NCBI RefSeq assembly: GCF_007713735.2
Contig: NZ_VMNW02000019.1
Location: 1 to 64,000 of the forward strand
Origin: Amycolatopsis acidicola
Lineage (GTDB): Bacteria; Actinomycetota; Actinomycetes; Mycobacteriales; Pseudonocardiaceae
DNA length: 64,000 nucleotides
Direction of reading: 5' to 3'
The translations under genes were made by a program, and so were the position numbers. The notes beneath the pieces are model-generated. The model was not told where the DNA came from, did no database searches, and saw only the letters and a program-made list of their open reading frames with translations. This document shows, piece after piece, positions 24,115-32,184 of this stretch (position 1 is the stretch's first letter; each line of letters begins with the position of its first letter).

Positions 24115-26118
24115 GTGGAGTCCGAAGTTTCCTCCCGGCGAAAGGTCAGCGTGCTGCCGCTGCTGGCGGTGAGCGTGGTCCTCGCGGCTGTCATCGCGGT
24201 AGCTCTCGTCGCCATGTCCGGCGGGGCGAGCTATGTGATCGCGGGCCTGCCCGATCCCGGGGTGCTGACGCACTACGGCCTCGGGGTGGTGCGTGTCCTG
24301 GCCGACGCGGCCTCGGTGGTGTGCGTCGGTTCCTTGCTGCTCGCTGCTTTCCTTGTGCCGCCGCAGTCCTCCGGAACGGTCGCGCGAGACGGGTACGCCG
24401 CGCTTCGTACCGCCGGAACAGCCGCCTGGGTTTGGTTCTTCGCGGCGATGCTTTCCGTGTTCTTCACGGCCGCGGACGGGGCGGGCAAACCGGTTACCGA
24501 GGTTTTCGTCCCGGACACCTTCCTCGACCTGATCGATGCGATCGAGCAGCCCAAGGCCTGGCTGATCACCGCGGCGGTCGCGCTCCTGCTGGCGTTGGGC
24601 TGCAGGCTGGCCTTGTCGTGGGGCTGGACGGCGGTCCTGTTCTTCGTCTCCGTGTTCGGCCTGGTGCCGGTGGCGGTCACCGGGCACTCCGCAAGCGGCG
24701 GCTCGCACGACATGGCGACCAACAGCCTGCTCTACCACTTGGTTGCCGCCTCGATCTGGGTCGGCGGCCTGTTCGCGCTGCTCGCGCACGGCTGGCGGCG
24801 CGGTGATCACCTGAAGCTGGCCGCGACGCGGTTCTCCAAGGTCGCTCTGGTCTGCTGGGTCGTGATGGCCGTCTCCGGCGTGATCAACGCCCTGGTCCGG
24901 ATCAAGCTCGGGGACCTCTTCACCACCGACTACGGACTGCTTGTGGTCGCGAAGGTGGTGGCGCTGCTCGTACTCGGTGTGTTCGGGCAGCAGCAGCGCA
25001 CTCGTGGCGTACGTGATCTGGTCGACGGCAAGGGCGGCGGGCAGCTGCTGAGACTGGCCGCCGTCGAGTTGCTGATCATGTTCGTGACCATCGGGATCGC
25101 GACTGCGCTCGCGCGCACGCCACCACCCGAGGACGCCATCACCCAGCCGTCCACCACCGAGTTGCTGATCGGCTACAACCTGCCCGGTCCGCCGACGGTG
25201 CTGCGGCTGCTTTTCAGCTGGCGCTTCGATCTGGTCTACGGCACGGCCGCGCTCGTACTCGCCGGGTTGTACATCGCCGGTGTGCTGCGGCTGCGCCGGC
25301 GCGGTGACAGCTGGCCGGTGGGACGCACGGTTGCGTGGCTGCTCGGCTGTTTCGTCCTGCTGATGGCCACTTCTTCGGGGCTGGGCAAGTACTCGCCCGC
25401 GATGTTCAGCGTGCACATGGGTGGCCACATGCTGCTGTCCATGGTCGCTCCGGTGCTTTTCGTGCTCGGCGGGCCGGTGACACTGGCGCTGCGTGCGCTT
25501 CCCGCCGCAGGCAAGGAATCCCCGCCGGGGCCACGAGAATGGATACTGGCGTTCGTCCGCTCGCCCCTGGCGAAGGTACTCACTCATCCGGTGGTGGCGC
25601 TCCTCCTCTTCGTCGGCTCCTTCTACGTTCTGTACTTCTCTGGTCTGTTCGACACCGCGCTGAACTATCACTGGGCACACCTTGTGATGAATGCGCATTT
25701 CCTGCTGTCGGGCTACGTCTTCTACTGGCCGGTGATCGGGATCGACCCCGCGCCGCGACGGCTGCCGCACCTGGGCCGGCTCGGCATGATGTTCGCGGCC
25801 ATGCCGTTCCACGCGTTCTTCGGCGTGATCCTGATGTCCAAGCAGACGATCATCGGCGAGACCTTCTACCAGCAGCTCAACCTGCCGTGGGTCACCGATC
25901 TGCTCGCGGATCAGCGGCTGGGCGGGGGCATCGCCTGGGCGTCCGGTGAAGTGCCGGTGCTGCTCGTGCTGATCGCCTTGCTGGTGCAGTGGGCGCGAGC
26001 GGATGAGCGTGAGGCGAAGCGGAACGACCGCCGTGAAGAGGTCACGGGCGACGCGGATTTGGCCGCGTACAACGCAATGCTCAAACAGCTGGCGGAGCAG
26101 GGCAAGCCTCGGCCCTGA
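24115..26118 (+). CDS. CopD-CtaG fusion: copper resistance/cytochrome oxidase assembly membrane protein
   Basis: A 667-residue polytopic membrane protein. Residues up to about 340 form a CopD-like domain (HYGLGVVRVLADAASVVCVG, GHSASGGSHDMATNSLLYHL, FSKVALVCWVVMAVSG); the C-terminal half is a caa3-type CtaG domain (FSVHMGGHMLLSMVAPVLFV, YHWAHLVMNAHFLLSGYVFY, PFHAFFGVILMSKQTIIGE). The conserved His residues in those helices are likely copper ligands. Such fusions are common in actinobacteria and are thought to supply copper to cytochrome oxidase. It starts with GTG 21 bp behind the MFS gene and ends just before two DnaA boxes. Confidence 0.88.
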   Translation: MESEVSSRRKVSVLPLLAVSVVLAAVIAVALVAMSGGASYVIAGLPDPGVLTHYGLGVVRVLADAASVVCVGSLLLAAFLVPPQSSGTVARDGYAALRTAGTAAWVWFFAAMLSVFFTAADGAGKPVTEVFVPDTFLDLIDAIEQPKAWLITAAVALLLALGCRLALSWGWTAVLFFVSVFGLVPVAVTGHSASGGSHDMATNSLLYHLVAASIWVGGLFALLAHGWRRGDHLKLAATRFSKVALVCWVVMAVSGVINALVRIKLGDLFTTDYGLLVVAKVVALLVLGVFGQQQRTRGVRDLVDGKGGGQLLRLAAVELLIMFVTIGIATALARTPPPEDAITQPSTTELLIGYNLPGPPTVLRLLFSWRFDLVYGTAALVLAGLYIAGVLRLRRRGDSWPVGRTVAWLLGCFVLLMATSSGLGKYSPAMFSVHMGGHMLLSMVAPVLFVLGGPVTLALRALPAAGKESPPGPREWILAFVRSPLAKVLTHPVVALLLFVGSFYVLYFSGLFDTALNYHWAHLVMNAHFLLSGYVFYWPVIGIDPAPRRLPHLGRLGMMFAAMPFHAFFGVILMSKQTIIGETFYQQLNLPWVTDLLADQRLGGGIAWASGEVPVLLVLIALLVQWARADEREAKRNDRREEVTGDADLAAYNAMLKQLAEQGKPRP

Positions 26119-26122
26119 CGAG

Positions 26123-26149
26123 TTGTCCACACACCCCCGGTTGTCCACA
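26123..26149. promoter_or_regulatory. two direct DnaA boxes upstream of ssb
   Basis: TTGTCCACA occurs twice in direct orientation (26123-26131 and 26141-26149), 18 bp apart start to start. This is the form preferred in GC-rich actinobacteria. They stand 90 bp before the ssb start and 5 bp after the CtaG stop, so DnaA could act on ssb transcription. Confidence 0.55.
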
Positions 26150-26238
26150 GCCACGGCAATTGGGTCTTTCCCGCACTCGTGCTGTCCGTGCAGGCTGGAA
26201 GCACGGTCAGCAACGAGAACACGGGAAGGGTTTCCGCG

Positions 26239-26691
26239 ATGGCGATTGGCGAGACTCCGGTGACTTTGGTCGGCACGGTGGTCAGCGAGGTGGAGAGCCT
26301 CCGGGTCGGCGCGCAGCGGCACGAGTTGGCCATGTTCTGGCTGCGCAGTGACGAGCGCCGGTACGACAAGGGAAAAGGGGAATGGGTCGAGGGCAGGCAT
26401 CTCTCGATCCGGGTGAAATGCTGGCGAAGACTCGCGGAGGCGGTGAGCTTCGCGATCCGCAAAGGCGATCCGGTGATCCTGTCGGGCCGGTTGTACAGCA
26501 ACGACCGCGGTGAGCGGGAGCAGTCTCGCGTTGTACCTGAGGTTGAGGCATTGGCGGTCGGGCTGAATCTGGCGGTGCACCCCGCGTCGGCGCGCCCGTC
26601 GGCGCAGTTGGATCTGGAGCTGCTCGCGCGTCCGGAATCCGTGCGGGAGAAGCAGCTCGTTGGGGTGTCCGAACCGCTTGCTTCAGGCTGA
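26239..26691 (+). CDS. ssb: single-stranded DNA-binding protein (SsbB-like, Rv2478c type)
   Basis: A 150-residue OB-fold protein: TPVTLVGTVVSEVESLRVG, HELAMFWLRSDERRYDKGKG, LSIRVKCWRRLAEAVSFAIRK and GDPVILSGRLYSNDR match the SSB core. The acidic C-terminal tip that recruits replication partners (DDDIPF type) is absent, so this is the secondary SSB of actinobacteria. The ATG at 26239 is preferred to a longer GTG reading because the family N-terminus starts here and GGAAGGG precedes it. ettA follows, as in the M. tuberculosis Rv2478c-Rv2477c pair. Confidence 0.88.
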   Translation: MAIGETPVTLVGTVVSEVESLRVGAQRHELAMFWLRSDERRYDKGKGEWVEGRHLSIRVKCWRRLAEAVSFAIRKGDPVILSGRLYSNDRGEREQSRVVPEVEALAVGLNLAVHPASARPSAQLDLELLARPESVREKQLVGVSEPLASG

Positions 26692-26810
26692 AAAACAGTG
26701 GTCGTGGGTCCGGCCCACGACGTGTCTTCCCGGTGATCAGGGGTTGACTCTGTGTCGTTGGATGGTGACCGGCGTACGGACGCGTAACGCTCCGCTCTAC
26801 GATCGACCTT

Positions 26811-28487
26811 ATGGCCGAGTTCATCTACACCATGAAAAAGGTGCGCAAGACCGTCGGGGACAAGGTCATCCTCGACGACGTCAGCACCGCGTTCTACCCC
26901 GGCGCCAAGATCGGTGTCGTGGGCCCGAACGGTGCCGGCAAGTCCACCGTGCTGAAGATCATGGCCGGACTCGATCAGCCGAGCAACGGGGACGCGTTCC
27001 TGCAGCCGGGCGCGACGGTCGGCATCCTCCAGCAGGAGCCGCCGCTGAACGAAGACAAGACGGTGCGCGGCAACGTCGAGGAAGGTCTCGGCGACATCAA
27101 GGTGAAGCTCGACCGCTTCAACGAGATCGCCGAGCAGATGGCCACCGACTACAGCGACGAGCTGATGGAGGAGATGGGCCGCCTCCAGGAGGACCTCGAT
27201 CACGCTGACGCCTGGGAGCTGGACTCCCAGCTGGAACAGGCGATGGACGCGCTTCGCTGCCCACCGCCGGACGAGCCGGTCACCCACCTCTCCGGTGGTG
27301 AGCGGCGCCGGGTCGCGCTGTGCAAGCTCCTGCTGTCGAAGCCTGATCTGCTGCTGCTCGACGAACCCACCAACCACCTGGACGCGGAAAGCGTGCTGTG
27401 GCTGGAACAGTTCCTGGCCAGCTACGCCGGCGCCGTCCTCGCGGTCACCCACGACCGGTACTTCCTGGACAACGTCGCCGAATGGATCATGGAGCTCGAC
27501 CGCGGCCGGGTCGTGGGCTACGAGGGCAACTACTCGACCTATCTAGAAAAGAAGCGGGAACGATTGGAGGTGCAGGGCAAGAAGGACGCGAAGCTCGCGA
27601 AGCGGCTCAAGACCGAACTCGACTGGGTTCGCTCCAACGCCAAGGCACGCCAGACGAAGTCCCGCGCCCGTCTGGACCGCTACGAGGAGATGGCCACCGA
27701 AGCCGAGCGGAACCGCAAGCTCGACTTCGAGGAGATCCAGATCCCGCCGGGCCCCCGGCTGGGCAACGTGGTGGTCGAGGTCGAGCACCTGCGCAAGGGT
27801 TTCGAGGACCGGCTGCTCATCGACGACCTGTCGTTCGACCTGCCGCGCAACGGCATCGTCGGTGTCATCGGCCCGAACGGCGTCGGCAAGACCACGCTGT
27901 TCAAGACCATCGTCGGGCTGGAGAAGCCGGATTCGGGCGAGGTCAAGATCGGCGAGACGGTGAAACTGTCCTATGTGGACCAGAACCGGGCCGGCATCGA
28001 TCCGAAGAAGACGGTTTGGGAGGTCGTGTCGGACGGGCTCGACTACATCCACGTCGGACAGACCGAAATGCCGTCGCGGGCTTACGTCTCGGCGTTCGGC
28101 TTCAAGGGGCCGGACCAGCAGAAGCCGGCGGGGGTGCTCTCCGGTGGCGAGCGCAACCGGCTGAACCTGGCGATGACCCTCAAGCAGGGTGGAAACCTGA
28201 TCCTGCTGGACGAGCCGACCAACGACCTGGACGTGGAAACCCTGGGGTCGCTGGAAAACGCGCTCGAACAGTTCCCGGGCTGCGCCGTGGTCATCTCCCA
28301 CGACCGGTGGTTCCTGGACAGGGTGGCGACGCACATCCTGGCCTGGGAGGGTGACGACGACAACCCGGCGAAGTGGTTCTGGTTCGAGGGCAACTTCGAA
28401 GGCTACGAGAAGAACAAGGTCGATCGGATGGGAGCCGAGGCGGCGCGGCCGCACCGGGTGACTCACCGCAAGTTGACGCGCGACTGA
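26811..28487 (+). CDS. ettA: energy-dependent translational throttle protein (ABC-F ATPase)
   Basis: A 558-residue soluble ABC-F protein that binds the ribosomal E site and couples translation to ATP level. There are two ABC cassettes: Walker A GPNGAGKS at residues 39-46, signature LSGGERRRVALC, Walker B LLLLDEPTNHLD; then GPNGVGKTT near 355, LSGGERNRLNLA and LLDEPTNDLD. Between them lies the arm and P-site tether (SKSR-like RSNAKARQTKSRARL). No membrane domains. The length and sequence are typical (EttA about 555 residues). It is the Rv2477c position of the conserved block. Confidence 0.96.
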   Translation: MAEFIYTMKKVRKTVGDKVILDDVSTAFYPGAKIGVVGPNGAGKSTVLKIMAGLDQPSNGDAFLQPGATVGILQQEPPLNEDKTVRGNVEEGLGDIKVKLDRFNEIAEQMATDYSDELMEEMGRLQEDLDHADAWELDSQLEQAMDALRCPPPDEPVTHLSGGERRRVALCKLLLSKPDLLLLDEPTNHLDAESVLWLEQFLASYAGAVLAVTHDRYFLDNVAEWIMELDRGRVVGYEGNYSTYLEKKRERLEVQGKKDAKLAKRLKTELDWVRSNAKARQTKSRARLDRYEEMATEAERNRKLDFEEIQIPPGPRLGNVVVEVEHLRKGFEDRLLIDDLSFDLPRNGIVGVIGPNGVGKTTLFKTIVGLEKPDSGEVKIGETVKLSYVDQNRAGIDPKKTVWEVVSDGLDYIHVGQTEMPSRAYVSAFGFKGPDQQKPAGVLSGGERNRLNLAMTLKQGGNLILLDEPTNDLDVETLGSLENALEQFPGCAVVISHDRWFLDRVATHILAWEGDDDNPAKWFWFEGNFEGYEKNKVDRMGAEAARPHRVTHRKLTRD

Positions 28488-28536
28488 CCCGCGCGCCCGC
28501 GAGCACGCTTGAGCCAACACTGAAGCGGAGTCCCGA

Positions 28537-31494
28537 GTGGTAGCAACCAAGCACATCCGATCCAGCCCGCGCTCCGCGCACTCCGGCGCATGGGGCGCGG
28601 CTGGTACCGGCCAGCACCCTGTGATCGACAGCCTGCTGCGGCAGGCCGCCGATCTGAGTCTGCGCGCGCCGGAACTGACCATGATCCTCGGCGAGCGCGC
28701 GGCCGCGCTGGCTGAGGCGGCCGGGTCGGACGAGCTGTGGGTGCGGGCCGAGAGTCTCGTGGTGGCCGCGCGAGTCCGGCTGGGGCTGCGGGCGGAAACG
28801 GTCGGTCGTGCCGTCGCGGTGTTGCGTGCGGCGGAGGATCTCGGGGATGCGGTGCTGGCGGCCGGGTTGCGGACTGACTTGGCGCTGTGTGCGCGAAGTG
28901 TGGGTGTGCCGCTGACCGGGTTGGCTGCGTTGCGCCCGGTACTTGACGTGGCGGAATTCTCCGGCGCGGGCAAGGCAGCGGCGTTGTGCCAGTTGGTTGG
29001 CTGCTTGTCCCAGTTCGGGCGTAAGCCCGAGGTGGACCGGGCGCTGAACGAAGCGGACCAACTGTGCAACGGCGACGACACGCTCGAGGGTGACGGGCGG
29101 CTGCTCACGCGGGCGCTGGTCCGTGTCGGGGTTTCGGCGCACCGGCGTCGGCACTCCGATGTCCTGGGTGCCGCTGATGCGGCGCGGACCGGGCTGGGCC
29201 TGCTCGAGCAACTCGACGATCCGAGCTGCGACGGTGGAGTGGTCCGGATCCGGCTGATCCTCCAGCTGGTTTGTTCACTGCTCGACCGCGGCGACTCGAA
29301 GAACGCGCTAGAGATCGCCCAGCCGGTACTGGACGAGCCGGTGCGACCCGCTTCGGTCGCGCCGGTGGGGTGGCTGCGGATGGCTGTGGCGACACGGATC
29401 CTCTTGCCTGCGGGTTCGGTCGAAGCCGCCGCGGTGATGTTGCGCGACGGTGTGCACAGCACGGAACGACATGGCTTGCCTGGGCTGGCAACGCGGCTTT
29501 GGGGCGAGTTGGCCCACGTCGAGGAGCGGCTGGGACGGCCCACCGAGGCGATCAACGCGTTGCGGGAAAGTCGTGCGGCCGAGCACGTGTACACGCGTGC
29601 TCGCCGGCAGGCCGTCGGATTGCTGTCCGGCGAATTCGGCAACGGCGGCCACGCGGCGGTGGACCTCGACGACATTCTCGGTGCGACGCCGCAGAGTGGT
29701 GCGCCGCTGGCGGGGCCGGCCGCTGCCGCCGCACCGGCGGCGGAGGTCAAGCTCGCCCCGGTAAGGGCCGAGGCGTCGGCCGAAAACCGTTTCGTTGTAA
29801 GGGAAGAGCCGTCCTCTGGGACGCGGGAAACGGCGGCTGAACACACGGCGGCCGCGCACAAGACCCAGCACGCTGGCAGCGCTGCCGCGGCTAGTGCTGG
29901 CGAAGGTGTTTCGGAGGCGTCGAGCCATGCCGAGGAGCGCGACACGCCATCGGTCGCTCGGAGGAACGGTTCGGACGCGCGGGAAATCAAGCTTGCACCG
30001 GTGACGGTGGCGCCGCCGGTGCCACCGGACCTTCCTTTGGCGCCGGCTCCGGCGGACGAGCCGTCGCCGCGGATCTCGGTCGTTTCCGATGCTGTGCCTG
30101 CCTCTTCGCACGTCAACGGTTTCGGACGGAACGGTTCGGCGAACGGAGAGCGGGTGTTGCGGCTCGGGCGTGACACGGTCTTCGCGCCCCACGGCGCGAA
30201 TGGCGTTGCAGGCTCAGCTAGCCAGACAGGTACAGCCGCGCATCTCAGCGCGGATCAGGCCGAGCGTTCGGGCGCGGACCGAGTCGAGCGTTCGGGCGCG
30301 GATCAGGCCGGGCATCCGGGCTCGGGTGATCGCGTGGCGGCGGATGGCGTCGACATGGCCGGTGCTGCAACGGATTCTGCTGCTGGGCGTGCTGCCGTCG
30401 AGAGCTTCGACGCACCCGGCAGGACCGCTGGCACGGAGCGGGATGCTCGGTCGGAGCGTTCGCGGCGGAAGACGCGCCATGACTCCGCGCATGGGTCTGT
30501 CGCGGCGCGATCCGTGCTGGATCGACTCGGGGTTTCGGCCGGTGCCGGTGGCGGTCGTCGCCGGGCGACGACAGATCCGGAGGCTGCGGCAGCCGCGGAT
30601 GTGTCGACCGCAGACCGAGCGACCGCGGACCAAGCCAACGCAGGCACGGCCAACGCAGGCACGGTCAACACGAGCGCGGCCGACACGAGCGCGGCCGACA
30701 CAAGTGCGGCCGACACGAGTGCGGCCGCCTCGGGTGGGGCGGCCGCGGACGTTGCCGCAGGGGCAGAGACAGCCGCTGCCACGAGCGATACAGCCGCTAC
30801 CGGCACAACCGCCATCGGCGCAACCGGCAGCGATACAGCCGCCGCCGACGCGGCGGTTGCGGACACGGAGGCGACTGCTTCCACACCGGACTCCAACGCG
30901 GACTCTGCGGACGGGACGAACGCCGAAGCCTCAGGCGCGGGGAGTGCGCAAGACACGGGCGCGGAGAACGCAGAAGCGCCAGGCGCGGGGAGTGCGGAAG
31001 ACTCGGGCGCGGGGAGTGCGGAAAGCTCGGGCGCGGAGAACGCCGAAGCCTCACGCGCGGAGAGGGCTGAAAACTCGGCCAGCGGCGCCTCGAACACCGA
31101 GGAGCTGCCGGGGAGCTCGCTCAACGAGAACTGGCTTCCGCGGCTGAGGTTGCCTCCGTCGTTGGAGCCGTTCGAGGACTTCGGCGAAGAGCTGCCCTCC
31201 TCGACCTCGGAAACGCACTTCACGAGCACCCCGGTGATCGAGGACGACGGGCTCGGCGAACCCTTCCGCGTGGAGCGGTCTCATCCGTCTACAATGGACG
31301 ACGATCTTCCGCCCGACGCTGGCCTCGCGGACCTCCTTGCCCGCGCGCTGGCCGAACACCAGGCCGGGACATCGAGCGCCGCCGCCTTGGTCAAACGGCT
31401 CGAGAACCAGGGCGCCGGTGACCCGCGCCCGGTCAACGGGCACGGCCGCAACGGGGAGGTCCCGGGCAACGGCCGTCACCGCACGGATGGATAA
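28537..31494 (+). CDS. large TPR-like protein with long Ala/Thr/Asp/Glu low-complexity region
   Basis: A 985-residue protein, not assigned to a characterised family. Residues about 30-370 are helical and Ala/Leu-rich with TPR-like pairs (ELWVRAESLVVAARVRLGLR, RLWGELAHVEERLGRPTEAI). Residues about 390-860 are disordered-looking, including four 15-bp repeats at 30668-30727 (ADTSA) and Ala-Glu-Asn/Gly-Ser runs. A conserved-looking C-terminal segment follows (ENWLPRLRLPPSLEPFEDFG, then DAGLADLLARALAEHQAGTS). It starts with GTG 49 bp behind ettA, with GGAG upstream. It sits between ettA and gdhB, which are adjacent in M. tuberculosis. No signal peptide or membrane segment is seen. Function unknown. 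Confidence 0.8.
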   Translation: MVATKHIRSSPRSAHSGAWGAAGTGQHPVIDSLLRQAADLSLRAPELTMILGERAAALAEAAGSDELWVRAESLVVAARVRLGLRAETVGRAVAVLRAAEDLGDAVLAAGLRTDLALCARSVGVPLTGLAALRPVLDVAEFSGAGKAAALCQLVGCLSQFGRKPEVDRALNEADQLCNGDDTLEGDGRLLTRALVRVGVSAHRRRHSDVLGAADAARTGLGLLEQLDDPSCDGGVVRIRLILQLVCSLLDRGDSKNALEIAQPVLDEPVRPASVAPVGWLRMAVATRILLPAGSVEAAAVMLRDGVHSTERHGLPGLATRLWGELAHVEERLGRPTEAINALRESRAAEHVYTRARRQAVGLLSGEFGNGGHAAVDLDDILGATPQSGAPLAGPAAAAAPAAEVKLAPVRAEASAENRFVVREEPSSGTRETAAEHTAAAHKTQHAGSAAAASAGEGVSEASSHAEERDTPSVARRNGSDAREIKLAPVTVAPPVPPDLPLAPAPADEPSPRISVVSDAVPASSHVNGFGRNGSANGERVLRLGRDTVFAPHGANGVAGSASQTGTAAHLSADQAERSGADRVERSGADQAGHPGSGDRVAADGVDMAGAATDSAAGRAAVESFDAPGRTAGTERDARSERSRRKTRHDSAHGSVAARSVLDRLGVSAGAGGGRRRATTDPEAAAAADVSTADRATADQANAGTANAGTVNTSAADTSAADTSAADTSAAASGGAAADVAAGAETAAATSDTAATGTTAIGATGSDTAAADAAVADTEATASTPDSNADSADGTNAEASGAGSAQDTGAENAEAPGAGSAEDSGAGSAESSGAENAEASRAERAENSASGASNTEELPGSSLNENWLPRLRLPPSLEPFEDFGEELPSSTSETHFTSTPVIEDDGLGEPFRVERSHPSTMDDDLPPDAGLADLLARALAEHQAGTSSAAALVKRLENQGAGDPRPVNGHGRNGEVPGNGRHRTDG
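30668..30727 (+). repeat. four 15-bp tandem repeats inside the TPR-like gene
   Basis: Four contiguous copies of ACACGAGCGCGGCCG with two single-base variants, encoding ADTSA repeats. Flanking stretches repeat less strictly, with 30-bp units around 30250-30310 and 24-30 bp units around 30930-31070. Confidence 0.85.
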
Positions 31495-32184
31495 TTCTCC
31501 CGTCGGTACGGACGGAACCGCGCCCGCGGCTTGATGGACAGGTGGCTTTTGCTCCCGCATGGACGGTCAGCCTTCGCCACTTTCCCTGTGCCGGCCAGCG
31601 GTATCGGTTCAGATGGTCCAGTCCGGTGCCCCGGCGCGCGGAAACCCCTTGAGGTGAGCGGTTTTTCGGGCAGGCGCACGTTTTCCCGGTCCGCGCGAGC
31701 CGACTCGGCGGGGACGTGCCATCCTGCTGCAGTGGGATCCGTTCCGGCGGCGCTGCGACTGACGACATGTCGATCTGTTGTGCCAGAAGCTGTTTCGCGG
31801 CCTTCGCTGCCATCGGCACCGGCATCGACATCGGTGCGGTCGGGTGCGGTGGTCGTTCGTTCGCCGGGGCCAGGTGCATGAACGCTCTGCCGTCGCCCAT
31901 GCCGTACCGCCACCGAAATCCGCCGTGGGCGCGGGACGGCCTCCGACGGCGACTCAGTCCCTGCGGCGGCCCCATCCGCTCCTCCCGTGGCGCGTCCCGC
32001 GTCACGGCCGATCGTCGGTCCAGCACGGACGGTGATCCCTTGTCCCAGTGATGTTTGCTTTGCACAGCACCGGAAGCCCGGCCGGTGCGAACGTATGTAC
32101 CCGAAGACACGCCGCGCCCCACACTAAGGTGGGAGGATTCGGCGTGGTCAAGCGTGATCAACGCTCGATGGAGAGTTGCCTGAA
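31495..32184. other. 690-bp intergenic region upstream of gdhB
   Basis: No gene can be supported here. Open frames on both strands lack ribosome-binding sites and recognisable motifs, and the longest minus-strand frame would run into the gdhB start. The region presumably holds the gdhB promoter; a moderately AT-richer patch lies at about 32040-32160 (GTATGTACCC and GTGATCAACG nearby), but no convincing -35/-10 pair was found. Confidence 0.4.

Noticed and set aside
23977..26580. 867-residue minus-strand open frame opposite the CopD-CtaG fusion
   Set aside because: Gln/His/Arg-rich composition typical of antisense frames. It spans two unrelated plus-strand genes.
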